Part shown: one piece after another, positions 27,106 through 35,399 of the stretch
Position numbering within the stretch: position 1 is the first letter of the stretch
Layout of the letters: each line of letters starts with the position of its first letter
Assembly (NCBI RefSeq): GCF_013364155.1
Contig: NZ_CP054916.1
Span: 6,135,001 to 6,199,000 of the forward strand
Reading direction: 5' to 3'
DNA length: 64,000 nucleotides
Origin: Streptomyces sp. NA02950
GTDB taxonomy: Bacteria; Actinomycetota; Actinomycetes; Streptomycetales; Streptomycetaceae
Program-made: the position numbers and the translations under genes
The notes under the pieces: generated by a model
Database searches by the model: none
The model's input: only the letters and a program-made list of their open reading frames with translations
What the model was told of the DNA's origin: nothing

Positions 27106-29616
27106 TCACACCCACGTCCTGGGGCGGAGACGGTTGGCCCGCTCCACCAGTTCGATCCTTTCCTCGCCCCGCTGCGCGAGCCTGGCGAGTACCCGGTACG
27201 AGCGCTCCAATCCGAAGCGCAGCCCGCGCTCGTCCAGGCTGCTGCCGAGCAGAGACGGCCCGGTGTGACCCGGGGGCGCTCCGCTGCTGCCGGACAGTAC
27301 CCAATCAAGCGCACTGCCGAGCACCTCCGTACGCAGCCGCTCGCGCCGTACCGCGTCCAGTCCGAACGCGCCCAGCCGCTCGACCTGGAGGGCCGCGGCC
27401 GTCAGATCGGCCAGCAGGGCGTCATGCGGTGCGCGCTGACGCAGCCGCGCCCGTACCGCGGCGACCCGCGCCGCCGTGTAGTGGATCGAGGACTCCGGCA
27501 CCGACTCCAGGGCGTGCACCGCCCCCGGCCGGTCCCCGGAGCACAGCCGCACCCTGGCCAGCCCGAAGGCGGCGCTCACAAAGCTGGGGTCGGTGGTCCA
27601 CACCAGCCGGTAGTACTCCGCCGCGTTGTCCAGCTGGCCGAGCACCTCGGCGCAGACCGCGAGCGCCAGCTTGGGCGCGGGCTCACCGGGGAACGCGTCG
27701 TAGACGGCGTCGAAGGAGAGCGCTGCCGTCTCGTGGTCGCCGGTGGCCAGCGCGTGCAGCCCCCGGTACCAGACGATCCGCCAGTCGTCGCTGTACGCGG
27801 CCTCCAGACCGGAGAGCGCGGTGCCCGCCTCCTGCGCCTGGTCCAGCTCCAGCTGGGCGCGCACCCGGCGCAGCCGCAGCTCCAGCGAATCGACGGGGGC
27901 GTTGGCGAGGGCGGCGCTCAGCTCGGCGGGCGCGGCGGCCAGCAGCCCGGCCAGGAATCCGGCGTTGGGATCGGCCTGGTCCACCAGCGGCACCGGCAGC
28001 GCCAGGGCGGTGGCCCGGGTGTCCAGCGGGGCGAGCGCGGGCAGCGGCAGGGCCGGCGGCCCCGAGGGCTGCCCCTCGGGTGCGCCCGTCCCCCCTCGGC
28101 CGCCCGCGCCCCGGCGCCCGGTGTCCCGCACGCCCAGGACGGACGCATCCTGGCCCTGTCCGGCGAACAGATCGGTGTCCACCACCCGCGGTTCGGGTCC
28201 CAACAGCGTGGACTGCGCGGGCCGCGGCCGCCCGGTCTGGACCGCCACGACCTCCCGCAGCACCCCGGTCAGCTGGTCGGCCATCTCCTGCGCGGAGGCG
28301 AACCGGCGCCCCGGATCCGGGTCGGTGGCCCGCACCAGCAGCCGGTAGAACGACTCGTAGCGCCGGAAGACCTCGATGTTCTCGGGGTCGGGCAGGCTGT
28401 CCGCGTAGACGTTGGTGTAGCCCTGGAAGTCGAAGGTGAGCACCGCGAGCGTGCGCGCCACCGTGTACAGATCGGAGGAGACCGACGGACCGGCGTCCGA
28501 GATCTCCGGGGCCTGGTAGCCGACGGTGCCGTAGATGGCGCTGTCGTCGTCGTCCATCCGCCGGACCGCGCCCATGTCGATCAGTTTGAGCTGGTCCTGC
28601 TGCTGAATGGCGTTGTCGACCTTGAAGTCGCAGTAGAGCAGATTGCGGCCGTGCAGATGGCCCAGGGCCTCCAGCGCCTCGATGCCGTACGCGCACGCCT
28701 GCTCCACCGGCAGCGGGTCCCTGCGGCCGTCCGGGCTGCGCCGCTCGTTGGCGATGTCCTTCAGCGACTTGCCGCCGACGTACTCCATGACGATGTAGCC
28801 GTCGAGGCTGCCGGTGCGCTGGTCGAGGTGTTCGACGAAGTTGTAGATGCGGACGATGTTCGAGTGCTCGATCTCGGCGAGGAACCGGCGCTCGGAGAGG
28901 GCGACCGCGAGCGCGTCCTCGTCACCGGTGTCCAGCAGGCCCTTGAGCACCACCCAGCGGTCGGAGACCGCGCGGTCGATGGCCAGATAGATCCAGCCGA
29001 GACCGCCGTGGGCCAGACAGCCCGCCACCTCGTACTGCCCGTGCACCACATCGCCGGGGCTCAGCTTCGGTACGAAGGAGTACGGGTGGCCGCATTTGGT
29101 GCAGAAACCCTCGGTGCGGCCCGGACGGTCACCGCGGGCCCGGCCCACCGGCGCTCCGCAGTCCCCCCGGCTGCAGAACCGCTTCCGCTCGGGCACCTCG
29201 GGGTCGGCCAGCACCGCCGTCCGCGGATCGGGGCGCGGCACCTCCGGGACGCTGACCAGGCCCGCGCCCAGGGCGTTCCGCCCGGAGGCGGAGGAGGTGG
29301 AACGGGAGCTGCGCGCCGAGACCGAACGCGCCGAGGACCGCCCCGACAGCGACGCACGGGACAGCCGCCCGGAGACCGAACGCCGGGACGAGGAGGAGCG
29401 CGCCGACCGGGACCCGCGTGATGCGCGCGAGGACCGGGCGGAGGGCGAGGAGCCGCCGCGGCCCCCGGCCGCCACCCCGGTGGGCGGTGAACTGACCATC
29501 CCCTCCTGGGAGACGACCGGAGCCATCCCGCAGGTGTCGCAGTACAGCTCACCGCCGCCCACGTCCTCGTACGAACCGCCGCAGTCACGCCGCTGGCAGC
29601 TGACCGCTTCACTCAT
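27106..29616 (-). CDS. pknG: serine/threonine protein kinase PknG
   Basis: 836 residues, ATG 29616. Order: an N-terminal zinc ribbon (CQRRDCGG and CDTCG), a Ser/Arg-rich region, a rubredoxin-like Cys cluster (FCSRGDCGAP and GFCTKCGHPY) near residues 145-185, then the kinase domain (about 200-460) and a long TPR-type helical tail. The kinase has the glycine loop CLAHGGLGWIYLAID, lysine in WVVLKG, LLYCDFKVDN as the catalytic loop and LIDMGAVRRM in place of DFG. This is the PknG layout, also known from mycobacteria, where PknG responds to GlnX-GlnH sensing of aspartate/glutamate and controls central metabolism through GarA. Here glnX and glnH lie just upstream. It overlaps the coiled-coil gene by eight bases. 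Confidence 0.93.
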   Translation of the reverse strand: MSEAVSCQRRDCGGSYEDVGGGELYCDTCGMAPVVSQEGMVSSPPTGVAAGGRGGSSPSARSSRASRGSRSARSSSSRRSVSGRLSRASLSGRSSARSVSARSSRSTSSASGRNALGAGLVSVPEVPRPDPRTAVLADPEVPERKRFCSRGDCGAPVGRARGDRPGRTEGFCTKCGHPYSFVPKLSPGDVVHGQYEVAGCLAHGGLGWIYLAIDRAVSDRWVVLKGLLDTGDEDALAVALSERRFLAEIEHSNIVRIYNFVEHLDQRTGSLDGYIVMEYVGGKSLKDIANERRSPDGRRDPLPVEQACAYGIEALEALGHLHGRNLLYCDFKVDNAIQQQDQLKLIDMGAVRRMDDDDSAIYGTVGYQAPEISDAGPSVSSDLYTVARTLAVLTFDFQGYTNVYADSLPDPENIEVFRRYESFYRLLVRATDPDPGRRFASAQEMADQLTGVLREVVAVQTGRPRPAQSTLLGPEPRVVDTDLFAGQGQDASVLGVRDTGRRGAGGRGGTGAPEGQPSGPPALPLPALAPLDTRATALALPVPLVDQADPNAGFLAGLLAAAPAELSAALANAPVDSLELRLRRVRAQLELDQAQEAGTALSGLEAAYSDDWRIVWYRGLHALATGDHETAALSFDAVYDAFPGEPAPKLALAVCAEVLGQLDNAAEYYRLVWTTDPSFVSAAFGLARVRLCSGDRPGAVHALESVPESSIHYTAARVAAVRARLRQRAPHDALLADLTAAALQVERLGAFGLDAVRRERLRTEVLGSALDWVLSGSSGAPPGHTGPSLLGSSLDERGLRFGLERSYRVLARLAQRGEERIELVERANRLRPRTWV

Positions 29617-30940
29617 GCCGTGCCCCCTGGGTGCCGTGATCGGTGGGGCCCGCCTGGCGTGGTACGAGGGCGTCGGCCGCGGCCCGCTGATAGCGCAGCA
29701 CCGCCCGCTCGGCCGCCCGCAGGTCGCAGGGCGCGCTCCACAGCATCCGGCGCGCCGCGTCGTACCGCTCCACCAGCAGCGGATCCTCCGCCATACCGTG
29801 CCGGGCGACCTTCGCCTTGTACGCGTCGAGCCGGCCGCGCAGCTCGGCTCGGACCGCGAGCGGCGCGGTCACCGCCGTCAGGGACTCCCGGGCCCGCAGC
29901 AGCTCGTCGTCGGCCCGCTGCTCCAGGCTCTCCAGCAGCGGCGAGAGCCGGTGCCACTGGGCGCGCCTGCGGTAGTCGGCCGCGGCCACCAGCTGCTCGT
30001 GCAGCGCGGTCGGCGGGCCGCTGACCGCGGGCACCTCGGACGCCGCGATCTTCGCCAGCACCTCACCGCGCGCCTGCCGGGCCTCCGCCAGGGTGCGGTC
30101 CGCGCGGGAGAGCACATCGCGCAGCCGCATCAGCCGCTGCTCCGCGTCCTGCCGTACGTCCAGCACCGCTTCGATCTCGCGCCGCACATCCTCCAGGGCG
30201 CGCGCCGCACGGTCGTAGCGCTCGGTGTCGGGGGAGCCGCCGCCCGGCGCCGAACTGCCGCTCTTCTTCGGCTTCCAGAACGCCAGCGGATCGGAGACCA
30301 CTTCGGCGCGGAGCGCGGTCAGCTCGGTGGTGATCCGCTCCAGATCGTCACCCGAGGGGTGCTCACCGGGGCGCACCCCCACCGAATGCGCCAGGGAACG
30401 GGTGCGGTGCAGCTCGGCGGAGAGCATGTCGATCCGGGCGGGCAGCGCGGACCACACGGCGTCGGCGGTGACGATGACGTCCAGCGCCTCGGCGTACCAG
30501 CGGTTCATCCGGTCCACCAGCCGGTCCAGGCTCAACTGCTCGCTCAGCAGCGGCGATCCGGTGAGGGTGGCGCTGCTGGGCAGGGTGATCCCGGGGCCGC
30601 GCAGCAGCTCGGTGAGCTGGGCCAACTCGCCCGGGGTGGGCCAGCGGTGGCGGGCACGCAGCTCACGGGCGCGGTCGAGGGCGCCGGTGTAGGCGTCGAA
30701 ATAGCTCCAGAGCAGCGAGACGGCCTGCTCGGTGGTGGCCCACCGCTCCTTGGTGACACCGGTCAGCTCGGCGCCCTCCAGGAGTCTCCTGCCCGCGTGG
30801 TCCTGGAGGGCGAGCAGCGAGGACTCGATCGCCTCGTGCTCGGCGGCGAGTTTCGCCAGCGCGCGGTCCACCTCCTCGCGGCCCATGGCCGGCCCGTCGG
30901 GTGTCCCCGCTGAACTGGGGAAGGGTCCCGGGACCCCCAT
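29609..30940 (-). CDS. coiled-coil protein of the PknG cluster
   Basis: 443 residues from 30940; an internal ATG at 30886 (MGREEVDRALAKLAAEHEAI) is an equally good start. Nearly the whole protein is helical and rich in Ala, Glu, Arg and Leu with heptad-like spacing (for example the region around residues 235-300, AARALEDVRREIEAVLDVRQ). It has no signal peptide or membrane span and I know no family function. It lies between glnH and pknG and overlaps the pknG start by eight bases, so it is tightly coupled. It could be an adaptor between the membrane transducer and the kinase. The first mycobacterial counterpart I would expect is absent from the classical pknG operon. Confidence 0.65.
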   Translation of the reverse strand: MGVPGPFPSSAGTPDGPAMGREEVDRALAKLAAEHEAIESSLLALQDHAGRRLLEGAELTGVTKERWATTEQAVSLLWSYFDAYTGALDRARELRARHRWPTPGELAQLTELLRGPGITLPSSATLTGSPLLSEQLSLDRLVDRMNRWYAEALDVIVTADAVWSALPARIDMLSAELHRTRSLAHSVGVRPGEHPSGDDLERITTELTALRAEVVSDPLAFWKPKKSGSSAPGGGSPDTERYDRAARALEDVRREIEAVLDVRQDAEQRLMRLRDVLSRADRTLAEARQARGEVLAKIAASEVPAVSGPPTALHEQLVAAADYRRRAQWHRLSPLLESLEQRADDELLRARESLTAVTAPLAVRAELRGRLDAYKAKVARHGMAEDPLLVERYDAARRMLWSAPCDLRAAERAVLRYQRAAADALVPRQAGPTDHGTQGARHE

Positions 30941-31096
30941 CGATCACCTCTCCGTGTCCGTATCCGCCGTGTGATCCGTTACTGCGTCATCCCTACGCGT
31001 GCGAGCCGGGCGCTAATCCTTACCGGTCCGTCATCCTCCTCGAGTCGCCCTTGGCCGCCGCCCCTTTCCGTCCTCGGCGTCTTCTCCCGGTGTGTA

Positions 31097-32137
31097 TCAG
31101 TCCTTGTACACGGGATCCGGCGGGGCCGGCTTGTCCTGCGCCCCGCCGAAGTCCTCCGCGAGCCACTTGCGATAGGCGCGCATCCAGGGGCTGTTGTCAC
31201 CGCCCTTGCGGTAGTCCGCCAGCACCTCGTTGACCCGGCGTACCAGGTCGTCGTCGTCCTTGTTCATCGCCACGCCGTACAGCTCATCGGTGAATCGGGA
31301 GCCGACCAGCTTGACGGAGGGGTCCTGGGCGGCCTGGCCCGCCGCCAGCGCATTGTCCGTGATCACCGCGTCCACCTGGCCCAGTTGCAGTCTGACCAGG
31401 CAGTCGAGCTGGTTGGGCACCGGCTTGACCTTGATCGCGCCGAGCGCCTCGGCACCGGTCTCCGGCTTGTCCAGCTCGGCCTCGGCGGTGGAACCCTGTG
31501 CCGTGCACACCTTCTTGCCGCGCAGCGTCCGGTTGTAGCCGGTGATGGACGAACCCTCGGTGACCAGCACCTGCTGACCGGCCTGGAAGTAGGCGGTGGA
31601 GAACGCCACGTCCTTGATCCGGTCGCAGTTGATGGTCATGGTGCGCACCACCACGTCCACCTTGCCCTGCTGAAGGGCCTTGATGCGCTGACTGGTGGGG
31701 ATGGTGCGGTAGATGACCGCGTCCGGATCGCCGAAGATGTCCTTGGCGATGGCGCGCACGATGTCGATGTCGAAACCGGTGAGATCGCCGGTGGCCGGAT
31801 CGCGGTAGCCCCAGCGGTAGCTGTTCTGGTCGACGCCCGCGATCAGCTTGCCGACCCTGTGGCCGTTGATCTCACGGCTCTTGATCCGTTTGATGGCCTT
31901 GCCGCTCGCGCTGGACGGCCGCAGGCTCGCCTCCGGCTTCTTGCAGCTGTCCGCCGCGGTCTCGTGTCCGGCCCGCAACGCCTGCGGACGCCGGTCCGGC
32001 GCACCGCTCCGGCCGCCGTCACCGTCTCCGTCCACCGTGGCGGGCACCACGATCGCCGTGGCCACCCCCAGGGTGCACACCACCACCGCGGCGGCCGATC
32101 GCACCGATCGCATACTGATGCCCCCCATCACCCTCAT
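31097..32137 (-). CDS. glnH: GlnH: periplasmic-type amino-acid-binding protein
   Basis: 346 residues, ATG 32137 overlapping the glnX stop (ATGA). It starts with a hydrophobic export signal (VRSAAAVVVCTLGVATAIV). A lipoprotein lipobox is not obvious. The mature part is a family 3 solute-binding protein: KLIAGVDQNSYRWGYRDP, FDIDIVRAIAKDIFGD, VDVVVRTMTINCDRIKDVAF, VDAVITDNALAAGQAA and WLAEDFG, as in glutamate/glutamine-binding proteins. Without adjacent permease genes it probably serves sensing, not transport: in mycobacteria GlnH binds aspartate/glutamate and signals through GlnX to PknG. Ligand preference here is inferred. Confidence 0.9.
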   Translation of the reverse strand: MRVMGGISMRSVRSAAAVVVCTLGVATAIVVPATVDGDGDGGRSGAPDRRPQALRAGHETAADSCKKPEASLRPSSASGKAIKRIKSREINGHRVGKLIAGVDQNSYRWGYRDPATGDLTGFDIDIVRAIAKDIFGDPDAVIYRTIPTSQRIKALQQGKVDVVVRTMTINCDRIKDVAFSTAYFQAGQQVLVTEGSSITGYNRTLRGKKVCTAQGSTAEAELDKPETGAEALGAIKVKPVPNQLDCLVRLQLGQVDAVITDNALAAGQAAQDPSVKLVGSRFTDELYGVAMNKDDDDLVRRVNEVLADYRKGGDNSPWMRAYRKWLAEDFGGAQDKPAPPDPVYKD

Positions 32138-33507
32138 CGGTACTCCGACAGTCTGCGGCCGATGCCCAGCACCGCGCCCACGGCCCCGAGCACGGCCAGC
32201 ACCCCGGCCCCGGCGGCCATCGCGGTGAACGCGCCCCGCCCGTCGTCGGCGGCCCGCTGGAACTCCCGCTGCTCGTGGTCGACGGCCTTGGCCAGCAGGG
32301 TGTCCACGGTGTCGAAGGACTGACCGGTGCTGTCGTCGGCGCCGATGACCTTCTTCAGCGCCTTGCCGTAGTCGCCCGCGTCATCGGCGCCGCGGGCGTC
32401 CTGGTGCCGCTGCCGCCACTCCCGGACCGCAGAGGCGGCGCTGTCCACCGGATCGCGCCCGGCGCTGTCGTCCGCGGCCTCCCGCGCCCCGCGCAGATCC
32501 CCGGCCAGGCTCTTCATCCGGGAGCCGTAGCTGACCTCGTAGGCGTCCTTGCCCTTGTTGGCGCCGTCCTTGTCGATGACCACGGCGCCGCGCGCGACCA
32601 GCGTCAGATTCTCGTCGGCACGGGCCCGGAGGGCGTCGATCCGCGCGGCGTTGAGCACGCGGAGGGAGTTCGCGCCGTGCTCATGGGAGTCGCTCAGCCC
32701 GGCCCGGGCGACGGCGTGGCCGACCACCGTCCACAGCAGCACCACCGTGGAGGCGGCGGTGGCGGCCAGCAGACCGCGGTTGAACACCCGGTTGGTACGG
32801 CGGTAGTTACGGCGCTGGGCCCAGCCCAGGGCGCCCAGCGCGATCACACCGGCGCCGAGCGCCGCCCAGGGCCAGGCCTTGGCGTCCTCGTAGTCCTCGC
32901 CGAGGCGGGCCGTCTCCGCCTGGTAGAGCCTGCTCGCCGCGGGGAGCAGGCCGCCGCGCATGGTGTCGTTGGCATAGCGCAGATAGGCGCCGCCCAGCGG
33001 CAGCCCCTGGCGGTTGTTGGCGCGCGCGGACTCCACCAGGCCGGTGTAGACCGGCAGCAGCCGGTTGATCGTGCGTATCTCGTGCCGGGCGGAGGCCGCG
33101 CCGTCGGTGGTGGCCGCGGCCCGCACCAGTAACCGGGACGCGGTGTCGATGTCCGTCTCGTAGCGCTGCCGGACCTCGGCGGGCTCCTCCTTGCCCGCCA
33201 GGAAGCCGCTGGCCGCCGTGGTGTCGGCATCGGCCAGGGAGCGGTAGATCCGGGCGGCGTCGGCGCTCAGCGGCTGGCTGCGGTCGGCCACCGCGTCCGC
33301 CGCCGTCTGGCGGTCCGCGACCTGCCAGGCCGTCACCGCCCCGAACGCCACCACCAGCACGGCCAGCACGGCCCCGATGACGCGCAGCCGCCCCGGCTCG
33401 GTCGTGGCCGCGGCCCGCGCCCGGTCGACGCCCTCACGCCACGCGGTGCGCGGCGGAGCCGCGGGCGCGGGCGGTGCGGCTCTGCCGGTGGTCGGCGGGT
33501 GTGACAC
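32134..33507 (-). CDS. glnX: GlnX: four-helix membrane transducer for PknG
   Basis: 457 residues, GTG 33507 behind GGGGAGG. Four membrane helices are visible: about residues 42-62 (VIGAVLAVLVVAFGAVTAW), 205-225 (WAALGAGVIALGALGWA), 240-262 (AATAASTVVLLWTVVGHAVA) and near the C-terminus (AFTAMAAGAGVLAVLGAVGA). Two helical extracytoplasmic domains lie between helices 1-2 and 3-4. This matches mycobacterial GlnX, which passes the GlnH-bound amino-acid signal across the membrane to PknG. A TTA leucine codon occurs in frame at 33130-33132 (in SRLLVRA), so expression may depend on the bldA tRNA and thus on developmental stage. It is the first gene of the cluster. Confidence 0.85.
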   Translation of the reverse strand: MSHPPTTGRAAPPAPAAPPRTAWREGVDRARAAATTEPGRLRVIGAVLAVLVVAFGAVTAWQVADRQTAADAVADRSQPLSADAARIYRSLADADTTAASGFLAGKEEPAEVRQRYETDIDTASRLLVRAAATTDGAASARHEIRTINRLLPVYTGLVESARANNRQGLPLGGAYLRYANDTMRGGLLPAASRLYQAETARLGEDYEDAKAWPWAALGAGVIALGALGWAQRRNYRRTNRVFNRGLLAATAASTVVLLWTVVGHAVARAGLSDSHEHGANSLRVLNAARIDALRARADENLTLVARGAVVIDKDGANKGKDAYEVSYGSRMKSLAGDLRGAREAADDSAGRDPVDSAASAVREWRQRHQDARGADDAGDYGKALKKVIGADDSTGQSFDTVDTLLAKAVDHEQREFQRAADDGRGAFTAMAAGAGVLAVLGAVGAVLGIGRRLSEYR

Positions 33508-34067
33508 AAGACCTCCCCCTCGGTCCGGAACCCCTCGGTCGCTCTCGCGGCCCGCCGCCCGGCTGCGGCGAACTCTGGATCCCCCGGCAGCAGTATGACC
33601 GCAGCCACCGGCAGGGTCATCGGTACCGCCCCGATCTTGCCCGGATCGCGATCTTCGCTTCGCGATCTCCTCCGCTTCGCGATGCCTGTGACCGCCCGGC
33701 CGGACTGGTGGGCGTACCCGTGCTATGTGCGTCCACGCCCCGCACGACCGTCCGGTTCCCGGGCCGGGCGATACGGAGCGGAGTTCACAGTGTGACAAAT
33801 GGTCTCTTCGGGTGAATACCCGTTATAGGGATGGATCTACTGCCCGGTCCGCGCCTTACTGGGATGGCATCCACACCCCTCTTCCTCAGGGGTGCCGCGA
33901 CGATACCGGCTCTGCCCAAGGCCCTCCGGGGCCGCACGGATCGGGGCGCCACCGGTCGCCCGCCCCTCTTCTCTTCCTCGCGTCTCTTCCTCTCTTCCTC
34001 TCTTCCTCACGCCGCGGCGTTCGCGCGTGAGCACCTGAACCGACCCGACTCGTACAAGGAGAACCCC
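33508..34067. other. 560-base intergenic region, divergent promoters
   Basis: This region lies between glnX (minus) and the beta-helix gene (plus). It contains the glnX ribosome-binding site and an AAGGAG for the next gene. Repeats of CTTCGCGATC and related inverted copies occur around 33645-33690, and a pyrimidine repeat lies at 33966-34009. Open frames crossing it have no recognisable product. Confidence 0.5.
33966..34009. repeat. TCTCTTCC pyrimidine tandem repeat
   Basis: CTCTTCCT units recur about four times in a pure-pyrimidine tract, 58 bases before the beta-helix start codon. The tract lies in its likely 5' untranslated region and could slip in length. Confidence 0.7.
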
Positions 34068-35351
34068 ATGATGTGGAGAAAGGCCCTGTGCGGACCGCGC
34101 CGACGGTCCTGGCGGCGGTGGGCGTCCTCGGCGGGGGCGGTGGCGCTGGGGGCCGCCGGGCTGGTGGCCGTGCCCGCCGCCGGGCCGGCGTACGCCGCTT
34201 CGGTGCCGTGCAATGACGCGGCGCTGGTGACGGCGGTGGCCGGAGTGGCCACCCCGGGCGGGTCGCTGAGCCTGTCGCCCGGCTGTACGTACACCTTGAA
34301 CGCGGTGGACAATCCGGACAACGGTCTGGCGGTCATCACGGGGTCGGTGAGCATCACCGGGAACGGCGCCACCATCGTGCGCAGTTCCACGGCCCCTTCG
34401 TTCCGGATCTTCGAGATCGGCAGTGGCGGCACCCTGTCGCTCACCGGCCTCACCCTCCGGGGCGGCTCCGTCACCGGTCAGGGCGGCGCCGTCCTGGTGA
34501 ACGGCGGCGGCACCCTGAACTCCTCCAGAACCGGATTCATCGAAAACGCCGCCACCAGCGACGGCGGTGCCATCAGCGTCCTCGCGAGTGGAACCAGCAC
34601 CTCGAGCCGCGACGTCTACACCGACAACGTCTCCGGCCTCCACGGCGGGGCCGTCAACTCCGAAGGCACGACGACCATCGCCGGCGCCGCTCTGACCGGC
34701 AACCGGGCCGTGGAGGGCGGCGGAGTCAACAACGACACCAGCACGTCGGACATCACGATCTCCGGCAGCGCCTTCAGCCGCAACATCGTCAACGGCAGCA
34801 CCGGGGACGGCGCGGGCGCTGACTTCGACGGCGGTACCGTCAAGATCTCGAAGAGCGATTTCAGCCGCAACACCACCACCAGGACGACGACGTTCGGCTT
34901 CGCCGGGGCCATCTACAACAACGCGAACCTGACCGTGACCGGGTCCTCGGTCAATCGCAACACCCTGACGACCGCCGGCAGCGGGGCCCAGGGCGGAGGG
35001 TTCTACAACGACGGCACCCTGACCCTGACCACCTCCACGGTCAACGGCAACGCCGTCAACGGGACCGCGGGCAACGACTCCGGTGGCATCTACAACGACG
35101 GCACCCTGGTGCTCGAGCGCTCCACGGTCAATGAGAACACCGTCGCCAACGGCGTCGCCGGCGGCATCTTCAATGACGGCGGTTCCGTCACGGCGACGGG
35201 CAGCACCGTCAGCGACAACACCTCCAGTGCCGCGCCCGGCGGCATCTCCAGCACCAACGCAAGCGTCACCTTGAGCGGCTCCCCCGTAACGGGCAACAGC
35301 CCCACCAACTGCGTGGGCAGCCCGGTGCCCATCGCGGGCTGCACCGGCTGA
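34068..35351 (+). CDS. secreted right-handed beta-helix protein
   Basis: 427 residues, ATG 34068 after AAGGAG. A twin-arginine-rich signal region (RRRSWRRWASSAGAVALGAA) is followed by cleavage near AYAAS. The mature protein is built of repeats of about 20-25 residues with GGA(I/V) and NxxA/GG turns, for example GGAISVLASGTSTSS, GGAVNSEGTTTIAG, GGGFYNDGTLTLTTS and GGIYNDGTLVLERS, as in polymorphic-membrane-protein/pectate-lyase-like beta-helices. No catalytic residues of polysaccharide lyases are obvious. It ends in a small Cys pair (NCVGSPVPIAGC). It is probably an extracellular or surface protein of unknown role. It converges on csnK with a shared terminator. Confidence 0.75.
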   Translation: MMWRKALCGPRRRSWRRWASSAGAVALGAAGLVAVPAAGPAYAASVPCNDAALVTAVAGVATPGGSLSLSPGCTYTLNAVDNPDNGLAVITGSVSITGNGATIVRSSTAPSFRIFEIGSGGTLSLTGLTLRGGSVTGQGGAVLVNGGGTLNSSRTGFIENAATSDGGAISVLASGTSTSSRDVYTDNVSGLHGGAVNSEGTTTIAGAALTGNRAVEGGGVNNDTSTSDITISGSAFSRNIVNGSTGDGAGADFDGGTVKISKSDFSRNTTTRTTTFGFAGAIYNNANLTVTGSSVNRNTLTTAGSGAQGGGFYNDGTLTLTTSTVNGNAVNGTAGNDSGGIYNDGTLVLERSTVNENTVANGVAGGIFNDGGSVTATGSTVSDNTSSAAPGGISSTNASVTLSGSPVTGNSPTNCVGSPVPIAGCTG

Positions 35352-35360
35352 CCGTCGCCG

Positions 35361-35396
35361 GGAGGGGCCGACGGGTCAAGCCCCGCCGGCCCCTCC
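35361..35396. terminator. bidirectional terminator between beta-helix gene and csnK
   Basis: GGAGGGGCCG (35361-35370) pairs with CGGCCCCTCC (35387-35396), four bases before the csnK stop. It serves converging transcripts. Confidence 0.75.
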
Positions 35397-35399
35397 TGC

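Noticed and set aside
31097..32137. glnH as part of a glutamate ABC importer
   Set aside because: No permease or ATPase gene is adjacent, and the coupling is to glnX and pknG, which fits sensing better.
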